Source of the DNA: Chloranthus sessilifolius
Taxonomy: Eukaryota; Streptophyta; Magnoliopsida; Chloranthales; Chloranthaceae
Assembly (NCBI GenBank): GCA_021018995.1
Contig: CM037585.1
Location: 83,180,646 to 83,244,645 of the forward strand
Length of the DNA stretch: 64,000 nucleotides
Direction of reading: 5' to 3'
The number at the start of each line of letters is the position of its first letter. The first letter of the stretch is position 1. The notes under the pieces are model-generated. The model searched no databases. It saw only the letters and a list, made by a program, of their open reading frames with translations, and was not told the DNA's origin. The position numbers were made by a program, and so were the translations under genes. Of this stretch, positions 34,798 through 46,203 are shown one piece after another.

Positions 34798-35101
34798 CTT
34801 TTCGCATAGTTTAAACATGCTCAAAGTTAAGTCGCAAAGTAATAATTCTCTTTTCGCAAAGTCCAATTTACTTTTTGAATAGACTCTGGATCTGTGAGGA
34901 ACTGCTCGAAAGCAAGAATGTGCTTTTCGAATAGTTGGTGCTGAAGCCAATTTCTTTTCGAAAAGATAGTTCTGAAGCTAATTCCTTTGCGAAATAATGT
35001 TTCTGAAGCTGTTAACTTGTCGAATGGTACTGATGCCATTCACAATTGTAAAAAGGTCTCTTTTGAAACTTTTCGAAAACTTAAGGGCACTTTGCGATAT
35101 T
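34798..35101. repeat. phased palindrome array upstream of the Athila-1 3' ORF
   Basis: The same 12-bp motif as in the LTR. Copies start at 34798, 34828, 34850, 34871, 34902, 34923, 34954, 34985, 35016, 35059, 35069 and 35090. Steps are 30, 22, 21, 31, 21, 31, 31, 31, 43, 10 and 21 bp. One copy, CTTTTCGAAAAG (34954), is a perfect palindrome; others have lost the CG to TG, as at 34871. The array ends 10 bp before a TATA box. Confidence 0.92.
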
Positions 35102-35110
35102 AACTTTGAG

Positions 35111-35120
35111 TATATTTAAA
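35111..35120 (+). promoter_or_regulatory. internal TATA box for Athila-1 3' ORF
   Basis: TATATTTAAA follows the palindrome array. A leader follows, with a possible small intron (donor CTG|GTGAGC at 35360, acceptor CAATCTAG at 35424) just before ATG 35426. This suggests a separate transcript for the 3' ORF. Confidence 0.6.
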
Positions 35121-35425
35121 CCCTTTCGACGGTGGGGTTTCATTTCAAACTCTCTCTGCAGAGCGACTCTTTCCACTGAAACCCTACTTCGTTCTTTCCT
35201 TGCACGATTTAAGAAGCTTACTACACTTTTGTCTCTGTTGTTCGATCATTTGCGTTTGCAGAGAAGGATTTCAGCTTTTAATCTGGGGGATTTCTGCAAG
35301 CAAACAACTCATTCAAACATAAACCCTAGATCTCGGTATTTCTCTGCCCATTCTCTCTGGTGAGCATTTAGTAATTTGATTCTGTGTCAGCATCTATTTT
35401 GGGCATTTATATACATCAATCTAGA

Positions 35426-38087
35426 ATGGGAAAAGCAGAGAAATCATTGGCTGCTATGTTCCACAAATCCTCTGCTAAGAAAGTGAGCAAATCGACCCCA
35501 AAAGCAAAAGGAAAAGCCAAAACTTCAGCTAAACGGAAACTATCTATGGATAAAGCAGATAGGGTGGAGAAAGGAAAGAAAATTAGACATGAGGAACCCA
35601 TCCCTGCTGCTACTAGCCCTGAGCCTGAGCTTCCTCCTCTGCCCATTCATTTGGTCTTACCTAACCCCTTCATTGAAGCTCAGAAACTAATACCTGAGCT
35701 GATGGTGGACGAAACTTTTTTCGTCACCAAACCAGATTGCTTACCATCCTTAAGATACATTAGAGAGGCTTCACTAAGCAATATCCTTACCCCCTTGCCA
35801 GAGAAAATTTACCCAAGAATGGTGAAGTTATGGTACCAAAACCTAATCAAGGTCACTGAAAGAGATGCTGATGTCCCTACCCTAGTCATTTTCATTGATA
35901 ATTGCGATCTTACTGTGACATTTGAAGACATAGGGAATGCTTTAGGGATACCATTCCAATTTGATCCCTCTGGTCCTTTGGCTGCTCCAGAAACAGCCTC
36001 CTTTAGAGAGATGGCTGCACATTTAACCCAGGGTATTGTGGGCACTGGGCAGTCCATCATGAGAAGAGACCTTGCCCCCCAATTTCTATTAATGGATTCC
36101 ATTTTAAGGGGAAGCTTCTATGTCACTGGGCACAGCCAAGAGAGGAGAACACCAATTTTAGAGGCCCTCTTTCATTTCTCCAAGGGGCAGTTTTTCAATG
36201 CCCCTATGCTAATTTTCGAAGCCATGGCTGACATTAGTGCCAAGTTGAAAAAGGAGCAGAAGCTAGCTGGCCTACCATTTGGCAGATTGATCACAGCCCT
36301 CCTCAGAGCCAAATTTGACATTGATAGTGAGGAGCCATTTGAAGTCATTACCCCTCACAATTTTGGGAAAAAGGCTTGGACTACAAGCCAGGCTATGCTA
36401 AGAAGGATGAGAGAGGCAGGTGAACCTGCACATGCATGCCCACTCACTTTTTGAACCTCATGTGAGTGAACCTATCCCTGCAGCTGTGAGTGAGCCAGAA
36501 CCCATCCCTACAGATGAGCCTGCACCTGAACCCATCCCTGCAACTGAAAGAGAGACTGCACCTGAGCCTGCCCCTTCAATTTTGCCAGATCCAATTTTGT
36601 CAGAATCAACTTTGCCAGATCCAGTTTTGCCAACTCCTGTGGTGACCAGCTCTTTAGCTGCACCACTTCTTGAACCAACTCTGCCTGTCCCTGTGGTGAC
36701 CAGCTCCTTAGCTGCACCCATTGTTGATAAAAATCCCCTTCCTTTGGTGACCAGCTCTTCAGCTGCACCTACTCTGGAGGACGTTGGCCTTGCACCCTAC
36801 TCCCCTACTCCAGCCCCTGACATTTCACCTATCCCAGCTGTCCCATATCCCACACCCTCCATCATTCAAATTGTGGATTCCCCCTCTACACCAACCACTC
36901 CAACTATTCTCACACCACCAATTTCACCCTCCAATGCCCAGGTTTTAGAGGAGTTAGCTGCACATTTTATTGCCCCATCTCCCTGCACTCCTCTGCTCCA
37001 AAGCCCCTCACCTTCCCCTGCTCATTCAGCCCACACACATGAGGTCTTCCATACACCTGAACTTGCGCCCTTCACTACAGAGGCCTACTCTTCCTTAATG
37101 GGTTCTATTTTTGAATCCATGGAACTTGAACCTACCCCTATACCTGCTCCTCATCACTTCACTCACTTCCCTACCTCTCCCTTTACAGCCATTGCACCTC
37201 CACCCTCCACATCAGTTGTCCCAGTCCATGCCATGCCCACCTCTCCCACACCTGCATCCATTTCCCAAATTCTTACCTACCTCCAATCCATCCAAGCCCA
37301 ACTCCAAATCAACACAGACAACCAGTCTGTAACCAATGAACTGCTCCAAACCTTAGCTTCCACATCCCAAACAACCACCATTACCCCTGTCCCTACTGTT
37401 GATTCCCAGGCCACCCAAACTGACCCAGAGATATTATTGGTTGATCTGACCACCCCCACCACTACTGCCCATGCAACACAAACTGAACCTGAAGTCCCCT
37501 TGGTTGCATCCCCTCCACCACTCCCCATTTTCTCTGAGCAAGCCACTCAGACAGACCCTGCTGTCAACCTTCTAGACACTTCTTCCCCCCCTCCCATAGC
37601 TGGGACACCTTTGGTCCCCTACCATTCCATTCCCCTCCCCCGATACGCCACCCTCATCAAAGCCATGGAAGATAATCCCTATATCCGCAGAGATGTTCAA
37701 AAGGGGCTAGCTGATTTACAAGCTTACATCCGTACCCCTTATGAAAACCAGATTCGAAAGTTGGAGATCTTTATGAAATTTGAAAGAGAGAAAATGAAGG
37801 ACCTGATGGGTCAAACATTTCAGCTGGTGAGGACTGAGCAACACAAGGTGTCCATGTTGAAAGCCCAACTTGACCAAGAAATATTGAAGACCTCTAGCCT
37901 TAGCAAACACCTTGGCCTCACAAAAAAGATCAAATCTGAGGAGTATATCGAGCTATAAAACACCATTCCGGAGAAAGCTCAATCAAGTTCGGACTCCAAC
38001 ACTGACTCTAGCTCTGATTCTGACAGTGACTCCAGTTCGGAGCCACTTGAACCAACCTATGATACAGATTTTGACCCCAGTTATTAG
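35426..38087 (+). pseudogene. Athila-1 3' accessory ORF (env position), frameshifted
   Basis: ATG at 35426 (MGKAEKSLAAMF). The N-terminus is strongly basic with nuclear-signal-like KKVSKSTPKAKGKAK and KGKKIRH. Then comes a domain with LVIFIDNCDLTVTFEDIGNA and a GIVGTGQSIMRRDL stretch, which I relate to the 'putative plant transposon protein' family found in Athila elements. A frameshift lies at 36420-36454. The second part is a long proline/threonine-rich linker (36450-37600), a predicted coiled coil (37640-37900) and an acidic serine/aspartate tail; a stop at 37956-37958 interrupts it, and the frame ends at 38087. No signal peptide and no membrane segment are visible, so it does not look like an envelope protein despite its position. 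Confidence 0.8.
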
Positions 38088-39855
38088 CTCTCATTGTACT
38101 TTTTGTGTTATAAAGTTGTAATAGAAAATTCTGTTTTGTGTATACTACTGTGCATTTCTATCTGTCTTCTTGCCATCATTACTTTTGTTGTTTTTCTTTC
38201 TTGCATATATTTTTCCTCTGTTTTGGACCAGTGTGGACCCTGCTACCCTTTGGTTTGGGGGTGTGACAGAAATAGCAATAATCAATAAAGGAGTTAACAT
38301 CAGTACAGTTTTGGATCAGCAATTTTTTTTTTATATATTTTTCACACCTGTTGTTTTGAAATATATTAAGAAGTTAAAAGAAAAAAAAAAAAAAAAAACT
38401 CTTTAAAATTAATTTCCTGTGTAATTCTAAAAGACTTTCATGAAGTAAATGTCAGGAAATTTCCAAAAGAAAATTGATGTTTTAGTAAACCTAAAATGAA
38501 GGAAAACAGTGAAGATATACCTCAAGAAGTTGATATAAAACCACACCCGGCGAGGTTTGGGCCTGAAATGTATTCTTTGGAGGTATGCTTTGGCAATCTT
38601 TTCTGCTTTTGGGACTATGTGAATTTGCTTACTTACACTAGAAGTTACACGTATCCAAATCGAAATAATTTGACAGCACTAATGATATTAAAGACATGAT
38701 GTAAGGCCTCCTTTTGGACAGTTTGAACCTTACAAAGCCCCACCTTTTGAAACTGCCCTTGATACACACCATTTGAGCTAAATATATCTATGATTCCTTT
38801 GAAATCTCCCCCAATAAACCCCATCAACCTCATTTAACCTAACCCTACCCCGAGAAGGCAGAAGATAAAGGAAAGAAAGCTGAGGAAGGAGAATTGAGTA
38901 ACAATTTAATAACAAAAGAAGGGTAAAAGTTGAAGGCAATGATGAAACAGCAGAGGGAATGTGGCATGCAGTCAGTGCTAATTCGAAAAAGAAAAGAAAA
39001 ATATTTGAGCAAAACAAAAGAAAGAAGGCATTTTCATTGGAAGTTTGAAAAAGAAAGAGAAAAAGATGGCCACTTTGGCTCTGGAAATTCAAAAGAAGAA
39101 GATGGAACTATGCTAAAGAAGAGTGGGTTTGTATATAACCTCCTGACCTTGACTGACTTCTCAAATATGAACACCATTCCAACCCTTTTGAGAAATTTCA
39201 CCCATAAGCCACAATAAAACCCAAGTAAAAGTCCTTACTGATCAATGATGGATTGAGCTATCACATGGAGATAAGAATTTGTGTAATCTATGGTGAAAGG
39301 CGGTGAATTTATAACTAAAAGCAATGCCTATGCTCACCTTACGATCCTATTTGAGGCTATGGCGCTCTTAATTATGTGAAATAGTACAACCCTCTCATTT
39401 GCTTATTGAGTGAAAATCCTGGTGAGAATTGGTTTTCAAATCAACTGATTAGGGCAACATCGAAGCTAGATTCCTAAATCAAAGGCTAGCTGTTCGTTAA
39501 TTTTCCTTGTAAATGGCCTCTGACATAAATCGACTGAGGAGTAACAAGAATTACTGCAGAATTTTAGTTTTTAACTGATATCTCTCTTGAAAAACCTTCT
39601 TACAAAATAACTGATGCAGGTGTGAATAATCAATTGAGGAAAGTGGCTGTAACAGAACTGCAGTGATCTTAACTAACTTATTGAAGAAGTTTGTGGGTAC
39701 CTTCACTGAAAACCCTCAGGAGACTTCACTCCTCCACTAGGGATCACCTAGGGGTTTAAAAGGCTTGTTGCATATGCTAAATGCAACTGTGCTCCCTACA
39801 AAAGTGGCTCTTTACTTTGTTCTTTTTTTTCTTTGCTCAGGGACTAGCAAAGCTT
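38088..39855 (+). other. Athila-1 3' untranslated region
   Basis: No gene. Contains A-runs (38380-38398). The final 200 bp (ACCTTCACTGAAAACCCTCA from about 39699, then CACTAGGGATCACCTAGG) match the equivalent of Athila-2 (from about 55073), showing that this part is shared by the two families. Confidence 0.6.
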
Positions 39856-39868
39856 AGGTCTGGGGGTG
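39856..39868 (+). other. Athila-1 polypurine tract
   Basis: AGGTCTGGGGGTG directly before the 3' LTR start TGTTGACAAG at 39869; Athila-2 has AGGTTTGGGAGTG at the same place. Confidence 0.75.
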
Positions 39869-41723
39869 TGTTGACAAGTGAAAAATACCATTTTTCACCC
39901 CTGAACTTGAGTCTTGATAGACCTTTGAGAGAACTAAATAAGTGTTTTAAGTGCTTATGTTGCAGCTAACAATAAAGACAGGCTTAACCATAAAAGCAGC
40001 TTAAAAGTGCCAATAAGATGACAATCCATGTCAATCCAAAGGAAGAAAGTGAAGAAACAACCTCATCAGCTGTTGAAAGGTCTGAATAGAAGAAGCAAAG
40101 ACCTGGAAGAGAAGTATGGAACAATTCGAACAGAAAAATGCACTACAGAGTCCTTTTCGCAAAGAACCTGTACTTTTCGCAAAGAACCTGAAACTCTGCG
40201 AAAAGGAATAAAACTCCAGGCGTAGCATTCGAAGAGCATCTGAACTGTTCGAAGAGAGGATTGAACTTTGCGAAAAGAAGAAAACACAATTCGAACAGAA
40301 CCAGAACATTGCGAAAAGAGCTTCAGGAGTCACAACACTCTGCGAAAAGGCCCCTAAGCTGTGCGAAGAGGCATTCTAGAGATTCGCAACTTTAACAAGG
40401 GCAATTCAGTAATCTGTTGCATGCATCCCAATGCATTTTTAAATCGATGGACATTCTAGAGGGTTCTAAGCATGAAGCGAAGGAATATTCCACCCCACGT
40501 GAGCACCTAGAGAGGGAACAACTTGGCGGGAACTTCTAGAAACTCTAACAAACTTTCAAAATGTATAACAGAGTTGATGCCTTTTTCACCTGATTGGCTG
40601 AACCAGATCGAGGAATTTTGATTGGCCAGAACAGATCTGGATCCCCGTGCTCGACTACCATTGGTCAATACAGATCTGAGAACCTCTGATTGGTTGATGC
40701 ACATCTGAGCTGGACCTGGGGAAAGCTATAAATAGATGAAGCATTTGCCCAATTGGGGCATCCAGATTTTGAGTTTCATTTCTAATCCCCCATTTCCCAG
40801 CCAGACAGCTTGTCTGCAATCCTTGTAATAGCCTACTTTGTACTTGCATTTGAGAGCTGTGAGATACTGCTGTAACTCAAAGGAGAGTTTGCATCCAAGA
40901 CTACAAATTCGAGAGCTGTTAAGCCGTTGCTCTGTAAATTGTAAGGATGAATTTTAAAAGGTTATTGTAAACTATGCATTCTCCATTGGACTCATGTCAA
41001 GGGTTCCCTCTGATCTCCTCAGTACATTAGACTCCTTTAGATTCATTGTTTTGCATGCAATTTCCCTTGATTCATTAATCCTGTGAGAATTAGTGTTTGT
41101 AGCCTAGTCTCTTACAGCATTTGCAGTGATGTTTCTTGTTCTGAATTGAGGATTTGGATTAAAGACTATTGGATGGTTTTTGGCCATTAAAGTGGACAGA
41201 CCATAGCCATAAGTGTAAGCCTAATCCTTGAATTAGATTTATCTCTCTTACATCTGTGCTTGTAGCCAGATGAAGATTGGATCACCTCTGTTGAGCTGCA
41301 GTTATTCTCATTAGATTTCAAAGACCAAATCAGATTTAGATATTACTTCTCCATCTTTGTTTCAATCATTCCCCCAACTCGGATCTGGATCATTTAGTTT
41401 AAATTTTCCTTTCTTCTTAGTTAGTTAAACGTGACAAATTCAAACCTCTCATCTTATCAGTTTTCTAGATAGGATAAGAAGCCAGATCTGGTAGCTCAGA
41501 TCTGGAGGTTTATCTTACATTTTAGACAAATTCTCTGTGGACGATCTTTCACTCACTTACTTTTAAAACTTGCTACAATTGGCCCTGATCTTGCAGGCTA
41601 ATTCTCTTCTAACTGTGCTGATATTTCTTTAATTTTTTATATAGTCTAGAGCCACTGTAATTTAGCGGTTATAAATCTGTTTTCAAAACACATATAAATC
41701 AAGCACACTAAGAAGCAACGACA
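39869..41723 (+). mobile_element. Athila-1 3' LTR
   Basis: 1855 bp, matching 17626-19473. Phased palindrome array at 40122-40370, TATAAATAG at 40727-40735. Where the array copies differ between the two LTRs the change is often at the central CG, for example CTCTGCG here versus CTCTACG at 18095. Confidence 0.95.
40122..40370. repeat. phased palindrome array, Athila-1 3' LTR
   Basis: Same copies and steps as 17879-18127 in the 5' LTR, offset by 22,243 bp; first copy CAATTCGAACAG at 40122, last CTGTGCGAAGAG at 40359. Confidence 0.92.
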
Positions 41724-42934
41724 GGTACTTCAACCTCTACCAGGAGGACGGCCTCGGTTCCATACACAAGGGAGAATGGTGTTGCCCTTGTAGCGGTACG
41801 GATCGATGTTCGGTAGTTCCACAAAGTAAATGGCAGCATTTCACTCCAATCTCGATAAGTGATGACCATTTTCTCGAGCATGCAGACGACTGTCTTGTTC
41901 GTGGCTTCCATGGCTCCATTAGTTTGAGGCCGATAAGGGGATGAGCGATGGTGCTTGATCTTGTATTGCTCGCAGAAGTCCCGGATGCGCTTATTCGCAA
42001 AGTTTGTGCCGTTGTCCTTAATGATATCTTTGGGTACACCAAATCGGCACACAATATTATTCTTGAGAAATTTCTCAACGTGACCGGCAGTGATGTTGGC
42101 ATATGATGCCGCTTCTACCCGCTTGGTGAAGTATTCAATGGCGACGAGGATGAATCGGTGTCCGTTCGATGCTTTCGGATTGATCATTCCGACAACATCA
42201 AGGCCCCAGGTAGCAAATGGCCAAGGGGTGGTCATGCAGTGAAGATCAATGGTAGGAGCGTGTATCAGACTGGAGTGTTCCTGACACTTATAGCATTTTT
42301 GAACATGTTTGCAGCAATCAAATTCCACGGTGGTCCAAAAGTATCCATGTCGTAGAATTTTCTTAGCGAGCATGTGACCGTTGACATGGGCTCCGCACAC
42401 TCCCTCATGGATTTCTTTCATAATACTGACCGCTTCACTTTTAGTAAGGCACCTGAGTAAGATGTTATTGTATGATTGCTTGTAGAGGCATTCCCCGCAA
42501 ATGACGTAACCTGCCGCTAAATGTTGAATGGTTCTACGGTCTGTTTTGGATGTACCCTCTGGGAAAGTTAGGTCTTGAGGAAATTCTTGATATCTGAGAA
42601 CCAAGGTGGCTCATCATCGGGCTTTGTAGGTTCCTCAATCTGGAGGCAGAAGGCCAGCTCATTCCTCTGCTCGATCATGATCGGCTTCATCTCAACACCA
42701 TAGGGGATTTCAATTATTGGCACCAAAGTTGCTAATGCGTCGACAAAGCGATTCCTTATCCGAGGGATGTATGAGAAAGTTACATCTTGGAAGCAAGCTA
42801 TTAGATCCTCGAGGTGTTCATGAAAGGGGATCAGTTTCTCTTCTTTCGTCTTCCAGTCACCATTCGTCTGACATATGATTAACTATGAATCGCCAAAAAC
42901 TCGAAGGTGAGTTACATTCAAATCAAGGGCTGCC
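41724..42934 (-). pseudogene. Tat-1 RNase H (C-terminal part) and integrase core
   Basis: Minus strand. 42934-42620 reads the end of an RNase H: VFGDS near the start, WKTKEEKLIPFHEHLEDLI and RNRFVDALATL, with a stop near 42884. A frameshift near 42570 leads to the integrase frame: EGTSKTDRRTIQHLAAGY, zinc-binding CCKHVQKCYKCQEHS, catalytic D in TWGLDVVGMI, D in IIKDNGTNF and E in NGAMEATNK. It runs to 41724, where Athila-1 interrupts it, and continues at 17625-17251. RT, protease and gag are missing upstream. Tat/Ogre elements often carry an additional RNase H next to integrase. Confidence 0.9.
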
Positions 42935-43561
42935 TGTAGACCGGGTAAGGGCCGAATACCTTCCGTTGACGAGTGTTGTATCGATGCCTTGGGTAAGGGC
43001 CAAATACCTTCCTGGTTCTCCTTCTACGAGCCGGGTTTGAGGTTGCCGTAGTGACGGTCACACCAAAATATATATTTTTTGTTTTTTTCTTTTTTCATTT
43101 TTTGTTTGGTTTTTAGAAAATGATTTTTTTTTGGTTTTTGAAGATGATTTTATTTTATTTTTTTGTTTTATTTTTTTTTGTTTTGAAGATGATTTTTTTT
43201 TTTATTTTTTTTTTTATGATGGAAATTAACTCCCCTCTACCTAGATGAATGATGACCTGGTGCCCAGGGTCAATTCCCGTCTTGGGTGGTATATGCACCT
43301 TTAGCAGGTCCCCCGACGGGATCCGACACACTTCGGAAGAAGCGAAAGGGAACCCTTTCGTTCTATTGAAGGCGAGGGAATCCACGCAAACGACCCGATC
43401 CCCCGGAGCAGATCAATGAGAAGTTGCCTTCTCTTAACCGGGCGGGGGCATGTTGGGTGTTATCAAATGTGGGAGGCTACTGCGGGTACTAATACCGCTA
43501 ATCGAAGAATTGGGGTGGTGGATTGGGCCTCAGATCAGGTTGCTGTGACCCAGTTTATACT
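42935..43561 (-). other. Tat-1 leader side of the internal deletion
   Basis: No coding sequence. Contains a short duplicated word GGGTAAGGGCC-AATACCTTCC (42945 and 42989), a 150-bp tract of T-runs (43060-43215) and a GC-rich block. The deletion that removed gag-PR-RT probably has its junction here, between 42935 and 43220. Confidence 0.5.
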
Positions 43562-43725
43562 GGGCGTATATGTTATGCACGCCCGACCAAAAAAGGGCAG
43601 ATTTAGCTGGGCGTATATATTATATATGCCTGGCTTAAATATGGGGATTTTGGCTGGGCGTATATATTATATACGCCTGGCTATTTTCTAGGGATTTTGG
43701 CTGGGTGTATATATTATATACGCCT
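43562..43725. repeat. palindrome array D, Tat-1 leader (four copies)
   Basis: Copies at 43562-43584, 43609-43631, 43656-43678 and 43703-43725, exactly 47 bp apart. Spacers share GGATTTTGGCT. On the minus strand this array lies about 850 bp downstream of the PBS. Confidence 0.95.
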
Positions 43726-44558
43726 GGCAAAAACAGCTTTGTCAGTTAATTTTGACAGTGAACAGCAAGCCCAAAAATGGGTCTTTGAACTGGTTTCCTG
43801 AGAGGAATGCTCCCGGGGACTGCTGTGTATGTTATCGGGTCCCTCCTTTCCATTTCCTAGGGATACACGGTTGAATTCGAGTTGTCTACGCTCTCACCAA
43901 TGCGGGTTTGACGGCTTTATCAAAATTGGCAACCCAACTGATATACCTCCAGCGGAAGCGCCTTCTCAGGTATTGAAAGGGGTGGTTCTTTTCAGGATCA
44001 TCACAACTAGGGCTGCCGCCTTACTGGGAACCGGGTAAATTATATCTGTGCCTAAACCCCCCAAAAACTATCCAAAATACATAAAACAGATTTGATTAAG
44101 TCCTCGCACTGTTGGTTCATTTTTTATTACAGATTTTTAAAGGGGAGTGAAATTAAGTCCAAAATCAGGTCGGGGATGACAAGCCCGTGCCGCCTCAACG
44201 GGCCGGCGTTCAATGGTGAGATATGATGACTGAAATGAAAAGTGCACGTAGTCCCGCCAATCGGCTAAGGCTCGTAAATGACTGAAATTTAAATGACGTG
44301 AAAAGTAAATGCGAGCGGGCCCGCCAAACGGCTAAGGCGACTTAAATGACAAGAATCGTAAAAACAGAAATTTAAGGGCGCACGTAGGCCCGCCAATCGG
44401 CTAAGGCACTTAAAGGACTGAATCATAGGGGTGAGTACGCTAGTAAAAACAACAAAAATAGAGAAAAAATAGCAGGAATAAAATAAAAACAAAAAAAAAA
44501 ATAGCTATGGTTAGTAATAAAAAGAAAGGCCAACAAGAGGGGAAGCGCTAGGGTGATT
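43726..44558 (-). other. Tat-1 5' leader
   Basis: Non-coding region between PBS and palindrome array D. It contains three direct repeats of CCCGCCAATCGGCTAAGGC at 44253, 44320 and 44389 (period about 68 bp). Confidence 0.6.
44253..44407. repeat. 68-bp tandem repeat in Tat-1 leader
   Basis: CCCGCCAAWCGGCTAAGGC at 44253-44271, 44320-44338 and 44389-44407 with A-rich stretches between. Confidence 0.85.
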
Positions 44559-44576
44559 TCCCCAGCAGAGTCGCCA
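44559..44576 (-). other. Tat-1 primer-binding site
   Basis: Minus strand TGGCGACTCTGCTGGGGA, four bases inside the LTR end. It ends in the TGG expected of a tRNA 3' complement and matches the tRNA-Arg-type PBS known for Ogre/Tat elements. Confidence 0.85.
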
Positions 44577-44580
44577 TCTA

Positions 44581-46203
44581 TGTGAGCATGGATCCTCTCG
44601 AACTCGTCGCGGCGATGGCTCTCGATGGAATAAAATTTAGAGTCACCACTTGGAGCTTTTGGTGACCAGGGAAACCTTTAAATAGATATTTTGAGCACCG
44701 AAATGCTAAATATGACTCTGATTTACCGGTCTTTGCCAAAGGCTCTAGGGTAGGGGCTTCAGTTATCGATCGGGAAGGGTTTAGGCACCCGATCAACCCG
44801 CACTTACTGGTCTCTATCTATGGCCAAAAATGAAAATAAATGGGCGGAGCTTCCCCTTGCCCGAAGGCAATACGGTCCTATCAAGCTTTGAGCCAAACTG
44901 AAATTTCGGCGGCGTAACGGCTTGAATCCTTGGACGAAGGAAACACCAAGAAGGTAGAGGAAGAGCGGGGTGAGCCGGAGCTCACGGGCCCTTGTTGCAC
45001 CGTGGAAGACCTTCACTTTGGCGTGCTTCTGATGGCTTTGAATGGCTTAAACGGTAGAAGAATGGGTTCTAATGCTAGGATTCGGTAGCTAGGAAGTGTA
45101 GGATGAAACTAGGGACTAAGCCTTAACTAAAAGGGGTGATCTAATGGTTGAAAAGGGTTTGAAAAAAAATGAAAATGCATGCTGGAATTCTGGTTGAAAA
45201 TATAGGAAAAGAACTTTCTCGCACTTGGGCTCTCTCTCTCCTAACTCAAGCTTTCACCCTAATCTTTTCAATCTTGATTTTTTCAACCCTTTTGGGAAGA
45301 GGGGGGCCTCTCTATTTATAGAGAAGAGGTGGGTTAGAGGGTTACTTAGGAGCTAATTGGTTTAACAATTAGTTAATCCTCCATCTAAGGATTTCTAGGT
45401 TTTTAGGGTCCTAGAGGTTTGGGAAATTGGTTTCAATGGCGGATGATGGGGTGAGACCATGGGTGACTTAAGGGTTGCAAATAAGTTCAAAGGGGGTGCA
45501 ACCATTCTTAAGACACCCACCTGAACCAAGGGGATGGTCAAAGGGTCAAACCAGATGAAGGAAATTCGAGCACCTGATGATAGTTACTGTAGCTAAGCTG
45601 GGCGTATATATTACATATGACCAGTTTATGCACAGTGATTTCCAAAAAAATCAGGGGAGTTCTGGGAAGATGATGCCAGTGGTGGGTCCCACCTGTGCTG
45701 GGCGTATATATTATATACGCCCAACCAAATTTGTCCCAAAACATGTCAGGCGTATATAATATATATGCCTGACCAAAATTGGGCCAGATTTGCCGGGCGT
45801 ATGTAATACATACGCCTGAGCAAAAGGTTGTTATTTTATGTGAAACTTCAAACGGCCATAACGCTTGAACCACAACTCCAAATTTGGTGATCCTTGGCTC
45901 GTTGGAAAGCTGGAGAAGTCCTCTTTCCAATTGTATGTGGCCCATCCTTGGCAAGGGTTTCTATAAAATTATATAGCTCTCCCTCCATCAACTGCTCAGA
46001 AGGGTTCAAGTTGAGTCTGGGAAGGGATCCTAGGGTTTAGGGGTGATTTCTAAGGATTGGGGGAATGGCTCTCATGGGTTTTAGGTGATTCCTAATGATC
46101 TGGATAGGTTCCCAAGGGTTCAGGGATGCCATTGGAAGCACAGGGGTGCATTTCTTTCGGAGTACGAACTGATCAGGCCTTGGGCCGAATTTGAGTGTCT
46201 ACA
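44581..46203 (-). mobile_element. Tat-1 5' LTR
   Basis: 1623 bp, matching 6371-7991. TATAAATA at 45320-45313, palindrome array 45600-45817. The TSD CTGTG follows at 46204-46208. Confidence 0.93.
45600..45817. repeat. palindrome array E, Tat-1 5' LTR (four copies)
   Basis: Copies at 45600-45622 (decayed right arm), 45700-45722, 45748-45770 and 45795-45817; steps 100, 48 and 47 bp, as in the other LTR. Copy 2 here has GGGCGTATATA arms, whereas its partner at 7488 has GGGCATATATA on one side and the matched change on the other. Confidence 0.95.

Larger units (their letters stand above)
17626..41723 (+). mobile_element. Athila-1: Athila-type Ty3/gypsy element with CACTA insertion
   Basis: LTRs 17626-19473 and 39869-41723 are closely similar. 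Internal order: PBS, gag, protease, (CACTA insertion), RT, RNase H, integrase, internal promoter array, 3' accessory ORF, PPT. This is the standard Athila order. All genes carry stops or frameshifts. Length without the CACTA element is about 14.6 kb. TSD GGTAC is intact. Confidence 0.95.
6371..46203 (-). mobile_element. Tat-1: Tat/Ogre-lineage element with two antisense genes, gag/PR/RT deleted
   Basis: Minus-strand order: 5' LTR 46203-44581, PBS 44576-44559, leader with palindrome array, RNase H/integrase remnants (42934-41724, resuming at 17625-17251), a non-coding spacer, two plus-strand (antisense) genes, a long 3' region, PPT and 3' LTR 7991-6371. TSD CTGTG on both sides. Antisense ORFs between integrase and the 3' LTR are a known trait of Tat-lineage elements. 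Only about 1.6 kb separates the PBS from RNase H, so gag, protease and RT have been deleted. Athila-1 splits the integrase. Confidence 0.9.

Noticed and set aside
35426-38087. Envelope protein
   Set aside because: No signal peptide, membrane helix or cleavage-like site seen; composition suggests a nuclear protein.
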